A stretch of DNA of 5,810 nt from Fidelibacterota bacterium (GTDB taxonomy: Bacteria > Fidelibacterota > Marinisomatia > Marinisomatales > TCS56). Below are positions 1 to 4,816 of the stretch, piece by piece. Each line of letters begins with the position of its first letter. Position 1 is the first letter of the stretch. The position numbers and the translations under genes are program-made. The notes beneath the pieces are model-generated. The model had not been told where the DNA came from and did no database searches. It was given only the letters and a program-made list of their open reading frames with translations. Location: the NCBI GenBank assembly GCA_013203015.1, contig JABMPO010000351.1:1-5810 (forward strand), written 5' to 3'.

Positions 1-794
1 TAAACGATCAGAGCATGCTGACCTTTATCACGGAAATATTCACCCATGGTGGCACCGGCATAGGGTGCGATAAATTGCATGGGAGCCGGATCGGAAGCAT
101 TGGCAGCCACCACAATCGTGTATTCCATGGCGCCTTTAGCTTCCAGTTCTGCCACAACCCGGGCTACGGTGGAGGCTTTTTGTCCAATGGCAACGTATAT
201 ACAAAAAACAGCATCAGCACCTTTGTGAGTATCCTTTTGATTCAGGATCGTGTCGATAGCAATAGCAGTTTTACCGGTTTGGCGATCACCAAGGATCAGC
301 TCACGCTGGCCGCGACCGATCGGAATCATACTATCAATGGCTTTCAAGCCGGTCTGCAGGGGTTGTTTCACCGGGGCTCGTTGGAGTACACCAAGGGCTT
401 TGCGTTCGATGCGGCGTTTTTCCTTGGCGTTAATCGTACCTTTTCCATCGATGGCTTGCCCCAGGGGATTCACTACCCGGCCCAGCATTTCCGGTCCGAC
501 ACCACATTCAACCACGGCACCGGTTCGCTTGGCCAGATCGCCTTCCTTCACCAGATGGCTCTCACCGAATAGCACCAAACCTACATTATCTTCTTCCAGA
601 TTCAGGGCCATGCCAAATACGTTATTAGGCAGCTCGACCAGCTCGGAGGACATGACATTCTCCAGGCCGGAGCAACGGGCAATACCGTCACCAATTTCAA
701 TAACTTCGCCGACTTCCGAAACATCAACGGCCACATCGAATTTGTCGATCTGTTCGCGTAATAAAGATCGAATTTCTTCTGTTCTGATTTCCAT
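1..794 (-). CDS. atpA: F1Fo ATP synthase subunit alpha (3' part beyond window)
   Basis: This is the N-terminal 264 codons of the alpha subunit of the F1 catalytic hexamer, which alternates with beta subunits and binds non-catalytic nucleotide. The reading frame starts MEIRTEEIRSLL and runs off the left edge, so about half of a usual ~500-residue protein is visible. The beta-barrel domain occupies roughly residues 25-95. The Walker A P-loop GDRQTGKT is at residues 169-176, the same numbering as in E. coli, preceded by the family hallmark IPIGRGQRE. The start at 794 gives the expected N-terminus and lies 14 nt after the atpH stop. Only an AGAGA-like purine stretch precedes it, so coupling to atpH translation is likely. 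The frame is intact throughout. Long rightward open frames over the same bases are antisense shadows. Identity is certain; only the missing C-terminus is unknown. Confidence 0.98.
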   Translation of the reverse strand, partial: MEIRTEEIRSLLREQIDKFDVAVDVSEVGEVIEIGDGIARCSGLENVMSSELVELPNNVFGMALNLEEDNVGLVLFGESHLVKEGDLAKRTGAVVECGVGPEMLGRVVNPLGQAIDGKGTINAKEKRRIERKALGVLQRAPVKQPLQTGLKAIDSMIPIGRGQRELILGDRQTGKTAIAIDTILNQKDTHKGADAVFCIYVAIGQKASTVARVVAELEAKGAMEYTIVVAANASDPAPMQFIAPYAGATMGEYFRDKGQHALIV

Positions 795-808
795 ATTTCT
801 CTATAAAG

Positions 809-1348
809 TTATGATTGCAGCAGATCGTGCCGCAGCCGTTCCAAACGGGTCGCAATCGATCCGTCCACAAACAGGTTCCCAATCCGTAGTTTGAGTCCAC
901 CCAACAGGTCCGGTTCAATCACGGTGGTGAAGTCCACGGGTTTAGCCAACCGCGCTTGCAGGACTTTTTCAATATCTTTGACTATAGCTGAATCCAGTTC
1001 GCTGGCCAGGGATGCGGTCACAGTTACCACGTCTAAAGTAGCACGCTGAATGGTCTGGTAAGCCCGCAAAGTGGGAACAAATTGTTTCCATTCCTTCCGT
1101 TCCGACAACAAGGCGAAGAATTCCGCCGTTATAGCATGACAGTGATCCTGCAAAATCGAATCCAGAATTTCTACTTTTTCCAGCGGCTTTATTTTAGCGG
1201 TCTGGAAAAACACCTTGAACAAGGCATCCTTTTTCAGCAGGTAGGCGATTACCAGCATGGAATCGCGTACTGCCAGAATACTGTCAGTTTGCCGAGCCAC
1301 ATTAAACAGGGCTTGAGCGTATAGTCGAGCTCGCTTGTCAGGCTTCAT
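809..1348 (-). CDS. atpH: F1Fo ATP synthase subunit delta
   Basis: The 179-residue product is the delta (OSCP-like) subunit, which sits on top of F1 and ties the alpha3beta3 head to the peripheral b stalk. Length is typical (175-185). The N-terminal helical bundle spans about residues 5-105 (RARLYAQALFNVA at the start is characteristic). The C-terminal family signature is clear at about 147-173: DLLGGLKLRIGN, then DGSIATRLERLR. The ATG at 1348 lies inside the end of atpF, and the two genes overlap by 11 nt (ATGAAGCCTGA). No Shine-Dalgarno precedes it, so translation probably depends on ribosomes finishing atpF. The gene is followed by atpA after 14 nt. The order b-delta-alpha is the standard bacterial one and supports the assignment. 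Confidence 0.97.
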   Translation of the reverse strand: MKPDKRARLYAQALFNVARQTDSILAVRDSMLVIAYLLKKDALFKVFFQTAKIKPLEKVEILDSILQDHCHAITAEFFALLSERKEWKQFVPTLRAYQTIQRATLDVVTVTASLASELDSAIVKDIEKVLQARLAKPVDFTTVIEPDLLGGLKLRIGNLFVDGSIATRLERLRHDLLQS

Positions 1349-1844
1349 TTCGTTTTTGGATACTATTCACCGTTTCGTCGATCAGAGCCTGGTTATCGGA
1401 CTTTGACAGATTCTTGCGGATCAGTTTACCGGCTATTGCCAGCGACAGGTCGACCGCTTCCGCTTTTATCTCAGAAATGGCTTTTTCCTTTTCTGCCTGA
1501 ATTTGATTCCCGGCATTTTTAATCAGGACGTCAGCCTGTTGACGGGCGTTTTCCAGGGTATCGGATTTAAGCTGTTCACCGGCGGCCTTGCCGGCAGCCA
1601 CGATATTCTGGGCTTCGGTGCGGGCCTGGGCGATCAATTCTTCCGATTTCTGTTGGAGCTGTTCTAATTCCGTACGCGCTTTTTCCGCATCATTCAAAGA
1701 ATCACGGATGGTCTTTTCGCGTTTATCCAACAGTGCCAGCAAAGGTTTCCAGGCAAACTTGGTTAACATTCCCAGCAAAATCAGGAAAACCAGGATCGTC
1801 CAGATGAACAGACCCGGATCGGGTTGAACAAGGGGATTATTCAT
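1338..1844 (-). CDS. atpF: F1Fo ATP synthase subunit b
   Basis: The 168-residue product is subunit b of the peripheral stalk, anchored in the inner membrane by one helix at about residues 11-31 (GLFIWTILVFLILLGMLTKF). The conserved WKP turn (32-34) and KREKTIRDSLNDAEKAR (41-57) follow. Then comes a long, charged Ala/Glu/Gln/Lys-rich coiled coil to about 130, and a C-terminal delta-binding segment (VDLSLAIAGKLIRKNL, 131-146). Only one b-type gene is visible between atpE and atpH, suggesting a homodimeric b2 stalk, although a b' copy elsewhere cannot be excluded. The gene is separated from atpE by 94 nt, the largest gap in the cluster, and has no convincing ribosome binding site (AAAAGACCAAATT precedes ATG). 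It overlaps atpH by 11 nt. Confidence 0.97.
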   Translation of the reverse strand: MNNPLVQPDPGLFIWTILVFLILLGMLTKFAWKPLLALLDKREKTIRDSLNDAEKARTELEQLQQKSEELIAQARTEAQNIVAAGKAAGEQLKSDTLENARQQADVLIKNAGNQIQAEKEKAISEIKAEAVDLSLAIAGKLIRKNLSKSDNQALIDETVNSIQKRNEA

Positions 1845-1863
1845 AATTTGGTCTTTTAGTGAC

Positions 1864-1889
1864 CGGACATTTAGTCATTGGATGTACCG
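1864..1889 (-). promoter_or_regulatory. Potential RNA hairpin in the atpE-atpF gap
   Basis: In the leftward transcript, CGGTACAT is followed by an 11-nt loop and then ATGTCCG. This can form seven base pairs with a single bulged T. The structure ends about 19 nt before the atpF start codon and lies inside the 94-nt gap between atpE and atpF. No U-run follows, so it is not an obvious intrinsic terminator. A role in transcript processing, in protecting the atpE part, or in damping atpF translation is inference only. The stem is short, and chance occurrence is possible. Confidence 0.3.
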
Positions 1890-1938
1890 AAGGTTTTATC
1901 ATCGGCTATATCCACGATTAAAATTGACTACGGCCGTT

Positions 1939-2250
1939 TTATTTCATCAATACGATTAACAGCACGAACACTTCCGCCAGAATCGCAACCCCTTCCAGCA
2001 GGAAGAGCGGCAGATTGATGGCGCCGGTGATCTGGGCGGCGGCTTCGGGCTGACGAGCAATACTCTCGGCAGCGGCCGCGGCAAATTTACCGATACCAAG
2101 GGCGGCACCAACAACAATGATACCCAAGCCAATGGCGGCGCCAAAATAATGCAAGTTCAGACTGCCTTCAGCAGCCAGAACCGGGGCAATCGCCGGCATC
2201 ACAAAGAGAGCTAACCAGGTCACGATTGCATATTTTCTAGTACGTGTCAT
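1939..2250 (-). CDS. atpE: F1Fo ATP synthase subunit c (with N-terminal signal-like extension)
   Basis: The 103-residue product is the proteolipid that forms the rotating c-ring of Fo. Two transmembrane helices are joined by the polar loop ARQPEAA (about 65-71). Helix 1 is Gly/Ala-rich (about 35-61). Helix 2 carries the ion-binding carboxylate Glu86 in FLLEGVAI. Against the sodium-binding Ilyobacter c subunit, the helix-1 Gln position is Ile and the residue after the Glu is Gly rather than Ser, which predicts proton coupling. Residues 1-27 (basic start, hydrophobic core, VLAAEG) look like a cleavable signal sequence; the mature part would have about 75 residues. I chose the ATG at 2250 because GGAGG lies 9 nt upstream. 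The earlier in-frame ATG at 2280 lies inside atpB and has no such site. The gene follows atpB after 16 nt. Confidence 0.96.
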   Translation of the reverse strand: MTRTRKYAIVTWLALFVMPAIAPVLAAEGSLNLHYFGAAIGLGIIVVGAALGIGKFAAAAAESIARQPEAAAQITGAINLPLFLLEGVAILAEVFVLLIVLMK

Positions 2251-2259
2251 TTTTAATAA

Positions 2260-2264
2260 CCTCC
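2260..2264 (-). promoter_or_regulatory. Strong Shine-Dalgarno of atpE
   Basis: GGAGG on the minus strand lies 9 nt before the ATG at 2250, just after the atpB stop codon. It decides the start of atpE in favour of 2250 over the in-frame ATG at 2280. None of atpB, atpF, atpH or atpA has a comparable site, so translation of the c subunit is probably favoured, fitting the many c copies per complex. Confidence 0.8.
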
Positions 2265-2266
2265 GA

Positions 2267-3193
2267 TTAATGGTGTACATTGATTGCCATGCCGATAAAT
2301 ACCGCAGTCAGCATGGTGAAAACATAAGCTTGAACTAATACAACAATTATTTCCAAGGCCGAAATGCCTACTGCCAGCGGGACTGAAACAAGCACCCCAG
2401 CGCCAATTCCTGCCAGGGTTGATGAAAATAATGAAGAAAAGATGAAAACAAATGATAGAATCGCCAGAATCGCAATATGTCCACCGGTCATATTGGCTGC
2501 CAGACGCATAGTCAAAGCGAAAGGCTTAACGAGCATACCGATCAATTCAATTGGAATCAATAAAATGTAAATCGGCCAGGCCAAACCCGATGGCACTAAA
2601 TTCTTCCAGTGGGTAAGAAATCCATGGGCTTTTGTTCCAGCTATCATAATGCTGAAAAAGGTGATGATTGCCAGCGCCGCGGTAACATTATAATTGCCAG
2701 TAGCAGTTACACCACCATGAAGTAATTTATTTATAAAATTGTGAGAATCAGTGCTGGGGACACCAAGTACAAATCTGTTTATTGCTCCAATAAGATCGAA
2801 AATCGGAACTAATCCGATGGCATTAGCGGTTAGGATAAAACAGAAAAAAGTGAGAATCAATGGCGCCCAGGTATTAGTGAATTTTTCACCAACATTAGGT
2901 CGGACAATCGAATCTCTAATAAACTGAATCACCGCCTCCAGGGCATTCATAAATCCACTGGGGACCGGCTGCTCCTGCCTGACATACTTTCGGATTGCCC
3001 AAGTGATCACTGTGAATACAAATATAGCCACCAGCCAGATCATCAGCACATGTTTCGTGATGGAAAAATTAATGCCAAAAATTATCGGCAGCTCCAGGAT
3101 CGGGTGATCTATAGAACTGTTGGAGACATGCTGAATAATAACCTCGCCAGCATCGAATTCACTAGTACCGCTGCCATGTTCCGTTGCGCTCAT
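2267..3193 (-). CDS. atpB: F1Fo ATP synthase subunit a
   Basis: The 308-residue product is subunit a, the membrane stator with the proton half-channels that feed the c-ring. A polar N-terminus of about 45 residues is followed by hydrophobic helices at about 48-67, 108-131, 170-188, 205-225, 235-258 and 262-305. The essential arginine is Arg230 in FALTMRLAANM (E. coli Arg210). His239 occupies the place of E. coli Glu219, and Glu281, seven residues before Gln288 (E. coli Gln252), occupies the place of His245, so the pair is swapped. The loop at about 133-170 is long and ends in TATGNYNVTAALA, a form reminiscent of Bacteroidetes-type subunits. The start at 3193 gives a complete N-terminus and lies 18 nt after the AtpI-like gene; no Shine-Dalgarno is seen. 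Confidence 0.97.
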   Translation of the reverse strand: MSATEHGSGTSEFDAGEVIIQHVSNSSIDHPILELPIIFGINFSITKHVLMIWLVAIFVFTVITWAIRKYVRQEQPVPSGFMNALEAVIQFIRDSIVRPNVGEKFTNTWAPLILTFFCFILTANAIGLVPIFDLIGAINRFVLGVPSTDSHNFINKLLHGGVTATGNYNVTAALAIITFFSIMIAGTKAHGFLTHWKNLVPSGLAWPIYILLIPIELIGMLVKPFALTMRLAANMTGGHIAILAILSFVFIFSSLFSSTLAGIGAGVLVSVPLAVGISALEIIVVLVQAYVFTMLTAVFIGMAINVHH

Positions 3194-3211
3194 TTATTCA
3201 ATATTCAAGTA

Positions 3212-3571
3212 TTAAGACTTTTTAGGCTTAAAAATTGTCTGGAAGTATAAGGCTTCGATTATATGCAGGACAATAAAATAGACCGTAAAACTGATGATAA
3301 ATTGGACCTTTTGGAGAGCTGTCAAAAGTATTAATATCGAAATATAAATCCCATAAAAAATCATCTTGCCAACAAAGGATTTCATCATCAAAGCTGTCAC
3401 GGATTCGGGGTCTTTATCATAGGTTCGTTTAACTATAATCATAGTAATTATACCTACCAACCAGGGTCCAAGCATGCCCCAGAAGATGTCGGAAACAGCA
3501 GTGGGAATCAATCCGGCAACCAGACCCCAGGAACCAAAGCTGAATAATGTAAAATACATTAAAATTTTCAT
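3212..3571 (-). CDS. AtpI-like four-helix membrane protein
   Basis: The 119-residue product is very hydrophobic, with four likely transmembrane helices at about residues 4-24, 30-48, 67-86 and 89-111. The helix 2-3 loop is polar (KRTYDKDPES, 48-57) and the C-terminus is basic (KPKKS). Position directly in front of atpB with an 18-nt gap, size and topology match the AtpI (ATP synthase protein I) group, proteins reported to aid c-ring assembly or magnesium supply. There is no strongly diagnostic motif, so the assignment rests on context and topology, and I give no symbol. Its helix-2 start GPWLVG and late YFIVLHIIEALYF resemble AtpI-type proteins. No companion AtpZ-like gene is found. The coding region is notably A+T-rich compared with atpE. 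An AGGG about 11 nt upstream is a weak ribosome site. Confidence 0.65.
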   Translation of the reverse strand: MKILMYFTLFSFGSWGLVAGLIPTAVSDIFWGMLGPWLVGIITMIIVKRTYDKDPESVTALMMKSFVGKMIFYGIYISILILLTALQKVQFIISFTVYFIVLHIIEALYFQTIFKPKKS

Positions 3572-3596
3572 TGAGCTAATAACCCTGTAGTAAATA

Positions 3597-3623
3597 AATC
3601 TATAGTGATTGAAAGTGTGTCAA
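3597..3623 (-). promoter_or_regulatory. Candidate promoter before the AtpI-like gene
   Basis: A perfect TTGACA (3618-3623) overlaps the fxsA stop codon and is followed after 15 nt by TAGATT (3597-3602), four of six matches to a -10 box. Transcription would start near 3590, about 20 nt before the AtpI-like start codon. The spacer is shorter than the ideal 17 nt and the -10 box is weak, so this is only a candidate internal promoter separating the ATP synthase genes from fxsA. Confidence 0.3.
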
Positions 3624-4015
3624 CTATTTGCAAAAAAATTGGTTTGTTGGTTTTGCGCCATAGTCGTAAATCGCTCCCGCAACCACTGCTTGAAAAAGTA
3701 ACGTGTGCCTGGAAACAGTAAAGCAAGGCCTAAAATATCGGTTAACAAACCTGGCGTCAGTAAAACAATTCCGCCTACCAAAACGAGTAATCCGTCCATT
3801 AACTTATCAGCCGGCATTTGCCCCATCTGTAAATCCTGTTGTATTTGATACCAGATTGTGAGACCATATAATTTGGCCAGGTAAGCACCCACAACGCCGG
3901 TACCGATGACCAAAAATATTGTATTCCAGAATCCCATCACCTCACCCAGCTTAATCAGGATCAGTACTTCCAATAATGGTACTCCAATAAAAAGTGCTAA
4001 AAGTTTGCTAAACAT
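3620..4015 (-). CDS. fxsA: FxsA family membrane protein
   Basis: The 131-residue product belongs to the FxsA family of small inner-membrane proteins. The E. coli member, when overproduced, relieves exclusion of phage T7 by the F plasmid; its normal cellular role is unclear. Hydrophobic segments are at about 4-24, 29-48 and 73-101. Family landmarks are the early PLLEVLILIKLGE (13-25) and the strongly conserved GGIVLLTPGLLTD (81-93) followed by LGLALLFPGTR (95-105). The polar Gln/Asn-rich tail (120-131) is variable. The length is close to the usual 130-160. The ATG at 4015 has a good GGAG 6 nt upstream. The gene heads the leftward cluster, 48 nt before the AtpI-like gene; whether it is co-transcribed with the atp genes is not shown. 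Confidence 0.93.
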   Translation of the reverse strand: MFSKLLALFIGVPLLEVLILIKLGEVMGFWNTIFLVIGTGVVGAYLAKLYGLTIWYQIQQDLQMGQMPADKLMDGLLVLVGGIVLLTPGLLTDILGLALLFPGTRYFFKQWLRERFTTMAQNQQTNFFANS

Positions 4016-4021
4016 AGGTCA

Positions 4022-4025
4022 CTCC
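4022..4025 (-). promoter_or_regulatory. Shine-Dalgarno of fxsA
   Basis: GGAG on the minus strand lies 6 nt before the fxsA ATG at 4015, with good spacing. It supports the chosen start and is one of only two clear Shine-Dalgarno sites in the window. Confidence 0.7.
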
Positions 4026-4084
4026 AATGCGGCAAATTACAAAAGGTTTCATGCTGCGATTGTATATTTAAAACAATAAATATT

Positions 4085-4112
4085 GAGACACAGAGACACC
4101 GAGAACACGGAG
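4085..4112. repeat. GAGACAC-type short tandem motif
   Basis: Three near-identical units follow each other on the plus strand: GAGACACA, GAGACACC and GAGAACACG, then a final GAG. The stretch lies in the 246-nt divergent gap between fxsA and the thiamine-binding gene, about 70 nt from the fxsA start. From memory, motifs of the type CACAGAGACACAGAG recur in intergenic DNA of many environmental bacterial genomes. Whether this is one copy of such a dispersed family cannot be decided from one window. It may equally lie in the leader or promoter zone of fxsA. Confidence 0.5.
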
Positions 4113-4260
4113 TAAAACAAGAAATTTCGGGGACCGTGAACCGGCTACGGAAAAGGAACTCAAACAATATACCATTCCGACCCATCATCAACACAGTTCC
4201 CGACTTCCTCTGCTCTTTATTCTCTACCTCCGATTGATATCCGTAAATTCACTACAAAAT

Positions 4261-4271
4261 ATTGGACCAAT
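4261..4271. repeat. Inverted repeat just before the thiamine-binding gene
   Basis: ATTGG and CCAAT flank a single central A, giving a perfect 5-bp-arm dyad that ends 2 nt before the ATG at 4274. It overlaps the place where a ribosome site would be (GGA only). It could be an operator or a small start-occluding hairpin; the short arms make chance possible. Confidence 0.3.
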
Positions 4272-4273
4272 CA

Positions 4274-4576
4274 ATGAAAGTTATCGCTGATTTCTGTATT
4301 GTGCCGATTGGTGTTGGCGTTTCCGTTTCGAAATATGTAGCCGAATGTGAAAAAATTCTTGCGACGGCGGGATTGGAATACCAGCTGCATTCCTACGGCA
4401 CTGACATCGAGGGTGAATGGGATGAAGTTTTTGCAGCTATCAAAAAATGTCATGAGCGAGTTCATGAGATGGGTGCCCCAAGGATTACATCCACACTAAA
4501 ATTTGGTACACGCACCGACCGTGATCAATCAATGCAGGATAAACTGAATAGTGTCCAGTCCAAATTGGATGGATAG
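4274..4576 (+). CDS. MTH1187/YqgV family thiamine-binding protein
   Basis: The 100-residue product matches the MTH1187 family (DUF77, Thiamine_BP), small ferredoxin-like-fold proteins that form tetramers and bind thiamine or related HMP compounds in the cytoplasm. Family features are the opening MKVIADFCIVPIGVG with beta strand 1, SVSKYVAECEKIL (helix 1), the conserved YGTDIEGEWDEVF (41-53), HERVHEMGAPRI (60-71) and the end motif GTRTDRDQSMQDKL (78-91). The length is typical (95-105). I chose the ATG at 4274; an in-frame TTG at 4262 would add four residues (MDQS) before the conserved start and has no ribosome site. No TPP-riboswitch sequence is visible upstream. The next gene overlaps the end by 8 nt. 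The gene is divergent from fxsA, 258 nt between start codons. Confidence 0.93.
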   Translation: MKVIADFCIVPIGVGVSVSKYVAECEKILATAGLEYQLHSYGTDIEGEWDEVFAAIKKCHERVHEMGAPRITSTLKFGTRTDRDQSMQDKLNSVQSKLDG

Positions 4577-4712
4577 AATCCTGGTTTTCCTGGTTTCGTC
4601 GCTGGGCAAACGCATCCTGATCGCGCTGGTTATTTTTATCACTGGTCTCCGTTTCGATGTATTGCTAGTATTGATTCCATTCGTTTTCTGGCCCTGGAAA
4701 CGTACCCAATAA
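4569..4712 (+). CDS. Small membrane protein overlapping the thiamine-binding gene
   Basis: This is a 47-codon frame, MDRILVFLVSSLGKR onwards, ending in WPWKRTQ. Its ATG overlaps the previous stop by 8 nt (ATGGATAG), the arrangement expected for translational coupling; no independent Shine-Dalgarno is present. About two thirds of the residues are hydrophobic. A hydrophobic N-terminal stretch (3-12), a likely helix at about 16-27 and a second at about 30-42 are broken by KR (14-15) and RFD (28-30). The end is basic and aromatic (WPWKR), typical of a cytoplasmic membrane edge. I do not recognise a family. The precise stop-start overlap and strongly membrane-like composition argue for a real gene, but chance A+T-poor hydrophobic frames exist, so it remains hypothetical. 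Confidence 0.55.
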   Translation: MDRILVFLVSSLGKRILIALVIFITGLRFDVLLVLIPFVFWPWKRTQ

Positions 4713-4718
4713 TCAATA

Positions 4719-4752
4719 ATAAATATTTTCCTATTTTTTTGTATAAATATTT
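4719..4752. repeat. Two copies of ATAAATATTT
   Basis: The exact 10-mer ATAAATATTT occurs at 4719-4728 and 4743-4752, start to start 24 bp, in the A+T-rich gap between the miniprotein and the TetR gene. AAATATTT is itself palindromic. A T-run (4734-4740) sits between the copies. The region could hold curved DNA or an UP-type promoter element; its low complexity makes chance repetition likely. Confidence 0.3.
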
Positions 4753-4781
4753 GCACCGCTATTTTTGTAGTCGTAATTTCG
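4750..4781 (+). promoter_or_regulatory. Candidate Bacteroidetes-type promoter of the TetR gene
   Basis: TTTG (4750-4753) is followed after 20 nt by TAATTTCG (4774-4781). The known Bacteroidetes promoter is TTTG, 19-21 nt, TAnnTTTG, so only one position of the downstream box differs. Transcription would begin near 4788, leaving a leader of about 30 nt. No good TTGACA/TATAAT pair is seen in the same gap. The organism's sigma factor preference is inferred, so confidence is low. Confidence 0.3.
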
Positions 4782-4783
4782 AC
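4770..4783. promoter_or_regulatory. Imperfect dyad over the candidate -7 box
   Basis: GTCG and CGAC flank TAATTT, whose central AATT is palindromic, leaving one mismatched T/T pair in a 14-bp dyad. It covers the candidate promoter box. Its centre is 30 bp, about three helical turns, from the centre of the second dyad at 4800-4813. It is a possible second TetR contact site, although the two sequences are not alike. Confidence 0.25.
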
Positions 4784-4799
4784 CAATGATTCGAGAAAC

Positions 4800-4813
4800 A
4801 GAATGTTCATTCT
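4800..4813. promoter_or_regulatory. Candidate TetR operator, AGAATG-TT-CATTCT
   Basis: Perfect 6-bp arms AGAATG and CATTCT flank TT, ending 3 nt before the TetR ATG. The position between a probable promoter and the regulator gene is classic for autoregulation by TetR proteins. The GAATG/CATTC half sites resemble those of the Bacillus FadR operator (TGAATGA...TCATTCA), although the spacing here is shorter. No Shine-Dalgarno is present, because the dyad fills its place. Confidence 0.5.
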
Positions 4814-4816
4814 ACA

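Noticed and set aside
15..894. Long rightward open frames of 185 and 214 codons over the left edge
   Set aside because: They lie antisense to atpA and the end of atpH, whose frame gives an unmistakable ATP synthase alpha protein with Walker A; the rightward translations show no domain and are low in sense.
1082..1827. Rightward frames opposite atpH and atpF
   Set aside because: Antisense shadows of clear delta and b subunit genes; translations have no recognisable features.
1848..1889. Thirteen-codon frame in the atpE-atpF gap (MTKCPVTKRPNYE)
   Set aside because: No ribosome site and too short to judge; probably chance, mentioned only with the gap.
2251..2280. Longer start for atpE (ATG at 2280, MYTINRR)
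   Set aside because: It begins inside atpB, has no ribosome site, and would place polar residues before the signal-like segment; GGAGG supports 2250.
4028..4075. Leftward sigma-70-like box TACAAT before fxsA
   Set aside because: No acceptable -35 box at 16-18 nt and no good Bacteroidetes-type pair, so I did not list a promoter.
4121..4160. Short palindromes GAAATTTC and CCGT...ACGG in the divergent gap
   Set aside because: Four-base arms only; expected by chance.
3997..4194. Leftward 65-codon frame over the divergent gap
   Set aside because: It overlaps the fxsA start in another frame; its sequence is largely the translated GAGACAC repeat and no homology is recognised.
4713..4745. Possible terminator after the miniprotein (T-run at 4734-4740)
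   Set aside because: No G+C-rich stem precedes the T-run; only A+T palindromes are present.
4271..4810. Leftward frames opposite the thiamine-binding gene and miniprotein
   Set aside because: Antisense to a clear conserved family member; low-complexity translations.
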